This document shows positions 12,160 to 23,870 of a stretch of DNA of 64,000 nt, one piece after another. Every line of letters begins with the position of its first letter. Position 1 is the first letter of the stretch. The stretch comes from Turnera subulata (Eukaryota; Streptophyta; Magnoliopsida; Malpighiales; Passifloraceae), in contig JAKUCV010003298.1 of NCBI GenBank assembly GCA_028386065.3, positions 1 through 64,000 of the forward strand. Reading direction: 5' to 3'. A model generated the notes under the pieces. That model worked only from the letters and a program-made list of their open reading frames with translations, ran no database searches and was not told the origin of the DNA. The translations under genes and the position numbers were made by a program.

Positions 12160-13221
12160 TGTTGGCCCAGAAAAGGCTATGAAGGGGGGTTGAATTTTCC
12201 TCTTTTTCGGCTTTTCAGAGATTTGGCTCGACACAGAAGCCAAATGTTAAGCTTAAGTGAAAATGCAAGGATGAAGACAGAAAAGCAATGGACACAAGGA
12301 ATTTATAGTGGTTCCCCACTCAGGAGTACATCCACTACCTAAAGGTCCCCCCTTTAGGATTTCTAAACTATCCACTAATTTGGCTTTTACAGGCGAGCCA
12401 AATAACCTATGATACACAAGTTTTTGCGGGCTGAACTTGCTAAACCTAACCCAAAGCCGAACCTAGCTTTGTCTACCCAACAAGATTATCCCCTAATCCT
12501 GCTGATTACAACCTTTCACAAGGCAAAGCTTCAAGAGTGACTCACTCAAGAAGTTACACAAATTAAGCACAAGAATATCTCATAAGGTAAGCTTTTTTCT
12601 CAACTTAGAATCTCTTGAATGGCTAGGTTAATTTGTTGTAAGGCTTCAATCCTCTATTTATAGATTCTAAGGATAGGGAGGAGTGTCTTCCAACGGCTAG
12701 ATTGCTTCCAGGTGGCGCACAAGTTGACTTCTTTCTCCATTTAAGAACTGTCAACATTTAGTTGTTGGCTGAACCATAACTGGTAATTACTTGGGCAGAA
12801 ATTGTTCTTCAATCTTCAAAAATTTTCTCCAAAAATGGAAATGAGGACCACCAGCTCGTTGATGGCATGAAAGAGAGTGTGAGGACCACTTTTCTAACCG
12901 TTAGTTGACTCTTGAGGCCAAGTAAATCTGTTGTTTTAATTGCACAAAAGTCAGCTACTTTTCGGGACCACTTCTCCAACTGCCCAGACAGTGACGTTTT
13001 GGTTCGACGGAAAAGCCACGCTGAAGCCAATTCTTCAGGTATTTGGTTTCTGCCAGAAACCAAATTTTCTGCAAATGCTTAAAACACACAAGGGCTTTTC
13101 ATATTGTTTGGTAATCATCAAAATAATAATATAACCATTGAATACTCATTAGAAATATACTAAACAAGATCAGTCTTAATTAATTACTTAATTAAGCACT
13201 TAATACATGTTTAGGCTAACA
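12160..13221 (-). mobile_element. 5' LTR of family B Copia element
   Basis: 1062 bp; in the element's sense it starts TGTTAGCCTAAACATG and ends GGGCCAACA. It carries three clean inverted repeats: ATTTGGCT-N9-AGCCAAAT at 12221-12245, ATTTGGCT-N10-AGCCAAAT at 12378-12403, and ATTTGGTTTC-N5-GAAACCAAAT at 13041-13065. The same motif recurs in the coding part of the element. Confidence 0.85.
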
Positions 13222-13772
13222 CCTTCGAATTTGTTTCCTTTAGCAAGGACTAGGTTTCTTTGGCCGCAACTAGTTCCTCATTTCCCATTTCGTTGGTGCT
13301 CAAGTTGCCTTATTATTTAAAGAATGGGTGTATAAGGGCTTTGGATGCAAAAGGGGTTATGGCAAAACACACTCTTTTTTTTTTTTAATTTTTGGTGTAG
13401 GTTTGTTGAAGCAAGAGGCACTCTATTTACACATACTTAAATAAATAGCAATCACACAAAAATGCACATACCACTTATTGATTCATAATGCATGAGATGC
13501 TTAAGGTATGCAGCTGGTTGGGGGCTAAGAAGACTGCCGCTAAGGGATAATCCCCATTATTGCTAAGCAGCGAGAAACAGGTGCACTCAAGCTACTAACC
13601 CCGCAGGACGGCATGCAGCGGACTTGGATTCCCTCGCACTCTTATAGTCAAGGCTTCACACAATTCTTGTGAATGGAAGGCACGTATGGTGACACATAAA
13701 AAGGCACACGATAAACCCATTGATTGCACAAAGTTTCTTAAACCCTCTAAGTCCACAGTGGAGTTGCCAGCT
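13222..13772 (-). mobile_element. 5' untranslated internal part of a Tat-type element (copy 1)
   Basis: From ~13485 this region matches 63226-63591, the leader of the Tat element at the right end (CATGAGATGCT, GGTATGCAGCTGGTTGGGGGCT, GGACTTGGAT). Immediately before the LTR is a degenerate copy of the PBS found at 63572-63589. No open frame is evident. The poly-T tract at 13375-13388 is low complexity. The family B element abuts on the left, so it probably inserted here. Confidence 0.65.
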
Positions 13773-13956
13773 GTGAAGACCCGACTGAAAATCTGGCCTC
13801 TTCTCCTTTATTACTTCTTCTTGTCCAATCCAACAATCAAAAAAATCACTACCCGAATTTTATTCCTTGGGAAAATTCAGTGAAAATCCATAGGCATCAA
13901 ACATAAGGGACCGATCTAGCAAATCAGAGATTGTTGGAATCGGGGGTTCGTCACGT
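13773..13956 (-). mobile_element. Tat-type LTR copy 1, part 1
   Basis: Begins TGTGAAGACCCGAC, matching LTR edges at 31359, 41373 and 63592 (TGTGAATACCCGACC). It is interrupted at 13956 by the Athila-type array and resumes at 22790. Across the junction the reads GGGGTTCGTCACGT and CACGTGTAGGAAGG line up with the uninterrupted LTR sequence at 41550-41580 once one CACGT is dropped. Confidence 0.8.
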
Positions 13957-15552
13957 TGATAGCTTCCTGCAAGTATACAGGGTTGTTGTAGTATCAAGGT
14001 CGTCTGACATGGATCTTTGCTAAGTAGTACTTAACCGAGCAATTTATGATTATCTAGAGAAATCGAAATTAGAGAGGAGTTTATGTTTCAAATGAAAACT
14101 AAAGCGATTAGGAACGAGATTAAAATCAATAATATTAAATTTCTAGGACTTCGGGGAATTCCTTGTCAATGTTTCCATGCAAATAAGCTCAGCATAAGCA
14201 GACCATGTTTTGTCACTATATAGCTAGCCTATGTAAAATCTATGAATTAAATTCTGAAAATAAACTATTTTTTAAAAAAACGGTAAATCTAAGCTAGATC
14301 GATAACCTACTCTCGTAGTGTCGTAAAATCCCTTCCTAGTTTATGTCCACTATGCATTTTCCAGTGCTAAAAAATAAACTAAGTGTATTAAGAAATTTAC
14401 CTACTTAATCTCCAATAAAAGCACTCCTCCTTCGTGGTCGGTTTTTATAGCCCGGTTAATGTTTTTCTACAGGCAAATGACGCTCTCACTTAACGTTTCC
14501 CAATTACAAATTATAAATTTATGCTGAAAGATGGCCAGTCAATTAACATAGTGAAGTTTCATTACCGGAATAAAAGAGAATAAATTCAGAAATAAAACTT
14601 TAATTAAATGTGCATGGAAACATTAACAAGTTTATTCCCTAATCCTAGACAAGAATTTTAGCAAGACATAAAAGAAACAACAAACACTTGAAAATAATAC
14701 ATCATATTTAACTCAAGGTAGAAAATAAATTACAAGAATATATAAACCAACCTTGAACAAAGTAGGTGAGAACTTCCAAGATAAAATGCTTTTCAAAATG
14801 CCAAAGTTAGAATTCTAGTGTTTATAAGAAGCCAAAAGCTGAAAGGAAATTCTAAGCTAACTAATGCTACCTTTTTTTGTATTTTGCCAAATGAAGCTTG
14901 GAGGAGAACTTGATGTTTTTTGTCTTCCTGTGTCTTGCCTTTATAGTACAAGAAGCATGAAATTGGGTGACTAGAAATGGGTTGAAGTGGCGCCGAAAGT
15001 GGTAGTGGACCACTCCACTTTTGCGCCAAATTTGGTTGACGTGCCACACTCCCAGAACTATTTGCAAGCACCTGATGTAAATTTTTTCCCTTTAGCATAT
15101 GCAGCCATGTGTCCTTGACAAAGCCACCTTCCCAAAAATAGTGCATGCATGTGGGGAGGTAGTTCACGTGTTAATTAGTAAGGTTGACAACTTCCAATTG
15201 ACTTCTTCCTTTGATCTTGGACTACCAAAAATGTCTTGGCAATATTCTTGAATTTTCATAAGGATTTGGGTCAAAATCTAGGTGCCTCTTCACTTGCTTG
15301 CCATGTGTCATCGGGCTTCTTGTGCTGGAACAAGCTGCATGGGCTGGTTGTGCAGGAAACATGTTCCTAGCCCATTTTTTGTCTTTTAGTCCCTATTTTT
15401 ACACAATATAACCAAGACACTAGGACAAAAGGTGTTTATTGAAAAAGAGGATAAAATGCAGGAAAATAACATGAATAATAAAATAGTTTGTATTTGCAAG
15501 TTAAAAACCATAAAAAGTAGACCGAAAATGAGTGTAAAATGCACACTCATCA
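13957..15552 (-). mobile_element. Athila-type 3' LTR (left)
   Basis: 1596 bp, nearly colinear with 20095-21692. The adjoining internal sequence, read on the minus strand, is CTCAAGTTTGGGTTGG just before TGATGAG, a plausible purine-rich tract. Confidence 0.85.
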
Positions 15553-17121
15553 CCAACCCAAACTTGAGATTTTGCTTGTCTGCAAGCAATTATCGTGAAA
15601 AACGGGATGAAAACTTCTTACCCATTGGAACCAATGGGACCCAATCAACTAAAGTAACATGGAAAGTCTCTAGACGTCACGAAGAAAGCCTCGGTATCTA
15701 ACCTGCAAGAATCGTGAGAAAAGGTGCCATGATGGTCCGAATATGCACTTTGTTAGGTAATCGATCTCATTGATTGTAATTCACAACCTTCCTCTTTGTT
15801 TGTTAAAAATAATAAATTTGGCATATATTTCTTGAAAAATTAAAAACGATATCAAATATGCAGATCCAGTTCCCTATCTCCACTAATGGAAAGGATCGAA
15901 TTCCAGAGATCAAAAGGTCTCTATTCGGGTTGTAATGGGGTGTAGGTTGAGTTTAAGAAAGAAAGAAAAAAAGGTAATCAAAAGATGCATATACTCAAAA
16001 CGAGTGGTCTTACCGTAGCACAGCCAAGCAAGGTGGAATGGTTCTAAAGGATATTGAGTGTGCGGTGGAGAGTTTTTGTTGCCTTCTCTTTTTTTTTTCT
16101 TTTTTTTTTTTTCCGAGATACATCAACTTTGTGTATCGTTTCTTTTTTTTTCGTGTGAAGTATCTTTCTCTTTTTTACTTGTTGAAGGCGCAAGCAAATG
16201 AATAACACTCTCCAATACCAGTACATGTTGCTTATGTTGTGCCTGTGTGTAGATGAACCACCACTTATCTTGTTATTAGGAAAATGTTTAAGGAAAGACG
16301 AGACCAAGCAAATGGATATAGGTGGGTGTTTATGAAGAATATGATGATAGACTTATGGTTCAAGAGGGTAAAGGTGGTGAATGCAGGTGTATCAATGAAA
16401 AATGGGTACCTGAAAAATAGCCCAAAGTAGTTTGCAAGGGTGAATGTATATACATGGGTAGGTTATGTAGTTAATGTGGGCTATGCAAAAGAATGCCTTA
16501 ATCCTATCCCTGAAAAACAAACCTTGTAGAAATTTTGCTTTGATCGGGTTGTGCACCTATTCTAAGACGAAGGATTATATGCCAAATATACTTGAAAAAT
16601 AAAACATGCAAAGAGGTTAGAAGTAAATTCGAAACAATGTGAAAAAGTTACCCAATAAGCGCAACTTGGACAAATGGGAACTCGTCCCAAAAACTCATGC
16701 AAGTCGGACACACGAGACTCGAGCGCGAAACTCGGAGACACCCATGTGCCTGTGTCGGATTTGGATTGAGCCCAATGGGTTCATCTGTAACTTGCAAAAA
16801 AATTATTCAAACAAAAAGAAAAATAATGAAAAATAAACTGAAGAAAATTACTTATTATCATGCTAAGAAAGCTAAAAAGAAATAAAAAGTTGCAGCCACT
16901 ATGCTGAAAGTATAGCCACCCCAAACTTAAAACTTGCAGTGTCCTCACTGTACAAAAATAGGCTAGAAAAGTCTAGAAAACAAAATAGGGGCAGCAATCA
17001 TATTTAGCAGAAAATGAGTTTGCGGACCAAAATGTTTTATAAAAAATAAATTGAAACAGCAAAAGAACTAAATGAACCTGAACTTGCTGCTTTAACGTCT
17101 TGTAACTGGACTCGGAGCTGG
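15553..17121. other. Athila-type element, untranslated 3' internal region
   Basis: No convincing coding sequence. It contains a pyrimidine-rich stretch at ~16085-16160 and scattered short frames without family resemblance. Its first ~465 bp recur at 21693-22158. Confidence 0.6.
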
Positions 17122-18036
17122 TCATACCAAAGGCATGTCTGCAAACGAAAGCACTACCTCTTGTCCGATATGCTCCTCAAGATCATAAAGCTTGGGCAAC
17201 AAGACTCGGTTTCCAATTCTGAGGTCTTGTTTTTGGATGCTACTCCTACGCCAGTGGCTGGTTCCTTTTCTGCCTCTTTTATGAGTATAAACTGAGGTAT
17301 TAATCCTTACAAAATCATTGGTAGAATACTCAATTGTCTTCTTGTGAGATCTCAACTCTTTCAGCAGCATATCTTCTCTCCCTCAGTTAAACTCGCATTT
17401 ATATCATCTGGATGTGTGGAGTTTGTTCCTAGCAATGCGCATTGGAGCTTTGGAGGTAAAGATTTCATCTTAACCTTCGGAGCATTTTCTTCTGTCGAGT
17501 CTTCTAGCATCTCATCGAACTTCTCAAAGCTTTTGTCTTCTTCATCAAATGCCAGAGCCAAAACCTCAAGTTGGCGTGCACAATTTGCCATTTTAGGATC
17601 TGGATCTTGAATGCCCCTGTCATGGGCAAGGCATGCCAATAGAGGGTCTGCACATCCTGCTTGTGCAGAATATTCATCAACTGCTATCTCAGCGATGTCA
17701 ACTCGTGAGCACAAATCGTCGGATACGCCTTTACGAATCACTTCATCAACGGCGAGGCAAGGCTTCTCAGACCCGACTTGTAATGTGAGCTTCCTGCCTT
17801 TGACATCAATTATGGCCCCAACAGTTGCCAAAAAGGGTCGTCCGAGGATGATGGGTACGTGGTTATCTACCTCCATGTCTAGAACCACAAAATCAACCGG
17901 GACGAAAAGTTCCCAATTTTGATAGAAACATCCTCCAAAATACCCACTAGATACTTGACCGACCTATCTGCCAGGTGGAGTGACATAGCAGTAGATTTTA
18001 GATCCCCTAGTTTTAGCTGCTTACTGATCGCAAACT
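17122..18036 (-). pseudogene. Athila-type protease C-terminal part and pol remnant
   Basis: The frame 17888-17361 carries MVLDMEVDNHVPIILGRPFL, the second conserved block of Gypsy aspartic proteases, followed by about 130 residues of acidic linker. A further minus frame at 17370-17122 overlaps. The sequence from 18036 to 17890 links it to the protease active site at the end of the gag frame but is shifted out of frame. No RT motifs follow. Confidence 0.75.
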
Positions 18037-19956
18037 CTAACAAAATGAAGAAAAAATGAAATCAAAAAGCAAAGGGATGACACTGAGACTTGCGCCTAAA
18101 TCGCAAAGTGCTCTTTTAATGGGAACCTTCCCTATGTCACAGGGGATAGTGAACGTTCCGGGATCTGGAAGCTTGTTTTGAATGATTGCGCTACATTCCC
18201 CTATCAAGGCCACTATCCCGTAATCGATTAATTTATTCTTATTGGACAAGAGGTCCTTTAAGAATTTTGCGTAAGTGGGCATCTGGGACATGGCCTCGAT
18301 GAACGGAATGTTAATGTATAGCTTTTTCATAATCTCCAGGAATCGTCCAAACTTTTTGTCATGGACCAGCGGGTTAAGCCGTTGAGGGAAAGGAATAGGT
18401 GGAACATAGGCCTTGACTTCGTCCTTTTTCCCTTTTCCCTTGTCGGCTGACACAACTTGCTCATGCTCCGCAGCCTTGTCTTTTTGGACGGCTTGGCCAT
18501 GCTCTGCTTCTTCTACCGGGGCTGGAGGAGGTTGCCGCTCTTCATATTGAGTATCACTCCTAAGAGTGATTGCGTTGCATTGAGTGTTGGGGTTGACCTC
18601 TGGTTTGCCCGATAGTCTGCCGAAATTTCCTTGACTGGGGTCAACTTGTGCAATCTGACACTTGAGACTGTTGAACTCGTCAGAAATCCCTTTCACGACT
18701 TGACGCTGTTCTTCCATGAACTGTTGTGGTTGTTTCATGAAAGTTTCCATAAATGATTGCATATCGTCTTTAGGATCTGGCTGATATGCATGTTGGTATG
18801 TTTGCAAAGGTTGTTTAGGAGGAAAGCCGGGAGGACCTCTTCCGGTTGGGTTTTGGTTGGGTTGTTGAGGCTTCCAAGAGAAGTTAGGATGATCCCTCCA
18901 ACCTGGGTTGAAGGTGTTTGAGTAGGGGTCCTTCTGGACTCTCTGGTTGATATAACTAACTTGTTCTTGGTATGGTTCCTCAGAGCCTCCGTTAGCTGAA
19001 CACTCTGAATAACCCCCTTCGCACCTAGCACAATAATGGGAAAGTCCCTTCCCATTCATCTTCGTAAGGGCATCCAACTTGGCATTCATTAGGCTCATTA
19101 TGTCAAGTTCTAGAACTCCGGCAGTTTTTCCGCTTGGGATCTCGCCTGGCCATTCGAATTTGTTACTGGCGATGTACTCAAATAGGTCATACACATCCTC
19201 AGCATCCTTGGCTAAAGCTACTCTTCTGGCTATAGCATCAACGTGCGCACGGAGGGATTCGTTCAGGCCAGCATAAAATTTTTCCACGATCAGCCAATCA
19301 GGTAGGCCATGCTGTGGGCATCTTCTCAATGCATCCTTAAACCTTTCCCATGCATCGCAGAAAGATTCATTGGACTTTTGTTTGAATTCCATGATGCCAT
19401 TTCTCAATGTCATGGCCTTGCTGGGTGGAAAGAATTTCTTTAGAAAAGCCTGTGAAAGGGCAGCCCATGTATCAAACGTCCCAGGAGGTTGTGCGGTCAA
19501 CCACGCCTTCGCTTTGTCCTTGAGTGAGAAAGGAAAAAGGCACAGCATGATAGCATCCACGGAGACTCCATTCACCTTGATGGTGTCGCAGATTTCCAAG
19601 AAATCTTGCAAATGTTGATTTGGGTCTTCTGAGTAGGAGCCCCTAAAAGGTTCGTGCTAGACCATTTTGATCAGGGCCGGCTTAAGCTCAAAGTTATTAG
19701 CTTGCACAGCTGGGCGAACCACACTGGACTGTGCAAGGGTTGCATCGGGGATAGAGAAATTCCGGACTGGCTTTCGCCGAGGTCCGTATTGGACTCCCTC
19801 CCCGATGACGCGTCCGTCGTCTGCCATCTCTTCTTCGGACGAGGTGTCGTCCTCCGATCTATTCTCGAGCCTTTGCTCGCGCATACGCCTCCAAAAAGTC
19901 TTCTCGATCTCGGGGTCTTGTTTTCCTGGTGGTACCCCCGAGCTTCTCGTATTCAT
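18037..19956 (-). pseudogene. Athila-type gag plus protease active site
   Basis: A minus-strand frame from MNTRSS (ATG at 19956) runs 640 codons to 18037 with one in-frame TAG at 19657-19659, where Gln (CAG) would fit. The retrotransposon gag domain is clear: HLQDFLEICDTIKVNGV, LFPFSLKDKAKAWL, AFLKKFFPPSKAMTLRN, and HGLPDWLIVEKFYAGL. A Cys/Gly-rich CARCEGGYSEC segment and a Pro/Gln-rich linker follow. Near the C-terminus RALCDLGASLSVIP is the protease active site (D-x-G-A-S), after which the frame shifts into unrelated residues. The domain set is typical of Athila. Confidence 0.88.
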
Positions 19957-20070
19957 GCACTAAAGAAACCTGAGAAAAGATGAACAAACTAAACAAACGG
20001 GTGAAAAAGAAAATTGAAAAATAACAAACTAGATTAACCTAATCACAAAGTTAAATAATATTAACGCCGA

Positions 20071-20090
20071 TCCCCGGCAACAGCGCCAAA
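20071..20090 (-). other. Athila-type primer binding site
   Basis: The minus strand reads TTTGGCGCTGTTGCCGGGGA a few bases inside the LTR end at 20095, the usual form of Athila/Tat primer binding sites (TTTGGCGCCGTTGCCGGGGA) with one difference. Confidence 0.75.
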
Positions 20091-20094
20091 AGCT

Positions 20095-21692
20095 TGATAG
20101 CTTCCTACAAGTATACAGGGTTGTTGTAGTATCAAGGTCGTCTGACAGGGATCTTTGCTAAATACTACTTAACCGAGCAATTTGTGATTATCTAGAGAAA
20201 TCGAAATCAGAGAGGAGTTTATGTTTGAAATGAAAACTAAAGCGATTAGGAACGAGATTAAAATCAATAATATTAAATATCTAGGACTTCGGAGAATTCC
20301 TTGCCAACGTTTCCATGCAGTTAAGCTCAACATAAGCAGACCATGTTCTGTCACTACATAGCTAGCCTATGTAAAATCTATGAATTAAATTTTGAAAATA
20401 AACTCTTTTAAAAGAAACGGTAAATCTAAGCTAGATCGATAACCTACTCTCGTAGTGTCGTAAAATCCCTTCCTAGTTTATGTCCACTATGCATTTGCTA
20501 GTGCTAAAATAAACTAAGAGCATTAAGAAATTTACCTACTTAATCTCCAATAAAAAGCACTCCTCCTTCGTGGTCGGTTTTTATAGCCCGGTTAATGTTT
20601 TTCTTCAGGCAAACGACGCTCTCACTTAACGTTTCCCTATTATAAATTTATGCTAAAAGATGGCCAGTCAATTAACATAGTCAAGTTTCATTACCGGAAT
20701 AAAAGAGAATAAATTCAGAAATAAAACTTTCATTAAATGTGAATGGAAATATTAACAAGTTTATCCTCTAATCTTAGACAAGAATTTTAGCATGACATAA
20801 AAGAAACAACAAACACTTGAAAATAATACATCATATTTAATTCAAGGTAGAAAATAAATTACAAGAATATATAAACCAACTTTGAACAAAGTAGGTGAGA
20901 ACTTCCAAGATAAAATGCTTTTCAAAATGCCAAAGTTAGAATTCTAGTGTTTATAAGAAGCCAAAAGCTGAAAGGAAATTCTAAGCTAACTAATGCTACC
21001 TTTTTTTTGTATTTTGCCGAATGAAGCTTGGAGGAGAACTTGATGTCTTTTGTCTTCCTGTGTCTTGCCTTTAGAGTACAAGAAGCATGAAATTGGGTGA
21101 CTGGAAATGGGTTGAAGTGGCGCCGAAAGTGGTAGTGGACCACTCCACTTTTGCGCCAAATTTGGTTGACGTGCCACACTCCCAAAACTATTTGCAAGCA
21201 CCTGATGTAAATTCCTTCCCTTTAGCATGTGCAGCCGTGTGTCCTTGACCAAGCCACCTTCCCAAAAATAGTGCATGCATGTGGGGAGGTAGTTCACGTG
21301 TTATTTAGTAAGGTTGACAACTTCCAATTGACTTCTTCCTTTTCTTTTATTTGATCTTGGACTACCAAAAATGTCTTGGCAATATTCTTGAATTTTCATA
21401 AGGATTTGGGTCAAAATCTAGGTGCCTCTTCCCATGCTTGCCATGTGTCATCGGGCTTCTTGTGCTGGAACAAGCTGCATGGGCTGGTTGTGCAGGAAAC
21501 GTGTTCCTAGCCCATTTTTCATCTTTTAGTCCCTATTTTTGCACAATATAACCAAGACACTAGGACAAAAGGTGTTTATTGAAAAAGAAGATAAAATGCA
21601 GGAAAATAACATGAATAATAAAATAGTTTGTATTTGCAAGTTAAAAACCATAAAAAGTAGACCGAAAATGAGTGTAAAATGCACACTCATCA
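20095..21692 (-). mobile_element. Athila-type central LTR
   Basis: 1598 bp. It serves as 5' LTR for the gag-bearing unit on its left (PBS at 20071-20090) and as 3' LTR for the truncated unit on its right (same CCAACCCAAACTTGAG junction as at 15553). Small indels separate it from the left LTR. Confidence 0.85.
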
Positions 21693-22789
21693 CCAACCCA
21701 AACTTGAGATTTTGCTTGTCTGCAAGCAATTATCGTGAAAAACGGGATGAAAACTTCTTACCCATTGGAACCAACGGGACCCAATCAACCAAAGTAACAT
21801 GGAAAGTCTCTAAACGTCACGAAGAAAGCCTCGGTATCCAACCTGCAAGAATCGTGAGAAAAGGTGCCAAGATGGTCCAAATATGCACTCTGTTAGGTAA
21901 TCGATCTCATTGATTGTAATTCACAACCTTCCTCTTTGTTTGTTAAAAATAATAAATTTGGCATATATTTCTTGAAAAACTAAAAACGATATCAAATATG
22001 CAGATCCAGTTCCCTATCTCCAATAATGGCAAGGATCGAATTCCAGAGATCAAAAGGTCTCTATTCGGGTTGTAATGGGGTGTAGGTTGAGTTTAAGAAA
22101 GAAAGGAAAAAAGGTAATCAAAAGATGCATATGCTCAAAACGAGTGGTCTTACCGTACTGGACCACTCGTTATAGTACAAGAAGCATGAAATTGGGTGAT
22201 TGGAAATGGGTTGAAGTGGCGACAAAAGTGGTAGTGGCCCACTCCACTTTTGCGCCAAATTTGGTTGAGGTGCCACACTCCCAAAACTGTTTGCAAGCAC
22301 CTGATGTAAATTCCTTCCCCTAAGCATGTGCAGCTATGTGTCCTTGACCAAGCCACCTTCCCAAAAATAGTGCATGCATGTGGGGAGGTAGTTCACGTGT
22401 TAGTAAGGTTGACAACTTCCAATTGACTTCTTCCGTTCCTTTTATTTGATCTTGGACCACCAAAAATGTCCAGGCAATATTCTTGAATTTTCATAAGGAT
22501 TTTGGGTCAAAATCTAGGTGCCTCTTCCCTTGCTTGCCACATGTCATTGGGCTTCTTGTGCTGGAACAAGCTGCATGGGTTGGTTGTGCAGGAAACGTGT
22601 TCCTAGCCCATTTTCCGTCTTTTAGTCCCTATTTTTGCACAGAATAACCAAGACACTAGGACAAAAGGTGTTTATTGAAAAGGAGGGTAAAATGCAAGAA
22701 AATAACATGAATAAATAAAATAGTTTGTATTTGCAAGTTAAAAACCGTAAAAAGTAGACAAAAAATGAGTGTAAAATGCACACTCATCA
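21693..22789 (-). mobile_element. Truncated Athila-type unit: internal end joined to partial LTR
   Basis: 21693-~22158 repeats the 3' internal sequence. ~22171-22789 is the first ~620 bp (element sense) of an LTR. The join at ~22139-22169 contains a perfect 10-bp inverted repeat, ACGAGTGGTC and GACCACTCGT, separated by 11 bp. It looks like filler copied in reverse at a repaired deletion. Confidence 0.75.
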
Positions 22790-23069
22790 CACGTGTAGGA
22801 AGGAGTTAGCACCCTACACGTGTTTGGGCGAAACTTTGTGCAACAAATGGGTTAAATAGTGTGCCTTGTGTGTAAGTGTGCAAAAAAACTTACGGCAAAG
22901 AAATTGAAATTTAATCTAAAACAAGATGGAAAAATAGATATAATTGGGCTTGAGCTTCCACAACTAGAAACCACCTACGTATCCCATCGTCCGGGTTCAA
23001 AGTCCACGTAATTCTTACAAGTCGTCAACCAAAAATCACATCTTATTAGCAAAAAACATCACAAAGCAT

Positions 23070-23106
<37 letters not shown>

Positions 23107-23870
23107 GATTCAAGGTTACCTCTTGTAGCCCTCTTCTAGCTTGTTGACTTGGATTTCTCTTTAACCCCAATTCTTTTTCACTTCTCAACTTTACCTTGAT
23201 TTCTTCTTGATTTCTCCTTGCTGGATGTTTATTGATGCTGAATTCTACAAGAATTTCTATACAGTAGAAAAGAGTATTTGAGAGCTTGGAGAAGTAGAAT
23301 TTTCCCAAGCTTTTCTAAACTTAAAGGAGTGTGAGTAATCTAGTTTAATGGCTCTTGATGTGTGTGCTAGGAGTGAATGGGAGGCTCTATTTATAGAGTC
23401 CTGGAAGTGTAGCTTGTGGACCTCATAATAAACAAGATTATTACTTAAAATCAGGTCCAAACTGTGTGGGATTGAATCAAGGGGCCAAAATTTAAGGCAC
23501 ATTGGGTAACAGTCCAACATGCCCTCCACTGCCGTGCGGTCATCGTGGCATGACCACCGGCAGTGGCGGTCTTGGCTTCCATGTCCGCCCCGCGTGGCGG
23601 TCATCACGCGATGACCTCCCAGCCACTTGCTACAGTAACACATTTTTTCCTTTTTAACCAGGAAACACTCCAAACTTGCTGACTACTCGTATTATTCACT
23701 CCAATTAACATTAATATATCTTAATTAGCCCAAAATTAATTGTTTTTAACTCTTAACTCTTTTCTACCATAAGCTCATATATCTTATAAGAAAGTAAATT
23801 TAATTCTAATTTTTCACAGAAATCAAAACTAAAAATGGGCTGCAAAGATTGAGTTATGTATAAAGAAGAT
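22790..23870 (-). mobile_element. Tat-type LTR copy 1, part 2 (right end diffuse)
   Basis: Continues the LTR begun at 13773: GGGCGAAACTTTGTGCAA, then CCACAACTAGAAACCACCTACG, then CCTCTTGTAGCCCTCTTCTAGC. The GC-rich block 23530-23615 has GCGGTCATC / GATGACC repeats as in the other copies. The LTR's outer terminus (GGGTGTTCA) was not found; similarity fades by about 23870. A (TA)n microsatellite lies at 23073-23104. Confidence 0.65.

Larger units (their letters stand above)
229..13221 (-). mobile_element. Sirevirus-like Copia element (family B), decayed, 3' LTR outside window
   Basis: In the minus sense the order is LTR (13221-12160), primer binding site, gag with two zinc knuckles, protease motif, integrase, reverse transcriptase, RNase H and an extra env-like ORF. 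This is the Copia order (integrase before RT) plus the third ORF typical of the Sirevirus (SIRE/Maximus) lineage. Every reading frame carries stops or frameshifts, so the copy is inactive. A Tekay-like LTR and a SINE-like array (5978-9994) are inserted at the end of the gag-pre-integrase region. The right flank CCTTC (13222-13226) is the expected target duplication; the matching 3' LTR was not seen in the window. ATTTGGCT/AGCCAAAT inverted repeats recur through the element. Confidence 0.88.
13957..22789 (-). mobile_element. Athila-type Gypsy tandem array (three LTR segments)
   Basis: Structure on the plus strand: LTR (13957-15552), internal region with gag-protease remnants (15553-20094), LTR (20095-21692), a second truncated internal piece (21693-~22158, matching 15553-~16018), and a partial LTR (~22171-22789). 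The whole array is bracketed by CACGT at 13952-13956 and 22790-22794, so its outer ends belong to one insertion event. Unequal recombination between LTRs followed by deletion would explain the layout. LTRs in the minus sense start TGATGAGTG and end GCTATCA. There is no RT, RNase H or integrase, so the element is non-autonomous or heavily deleted. Confidence 0.85.
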
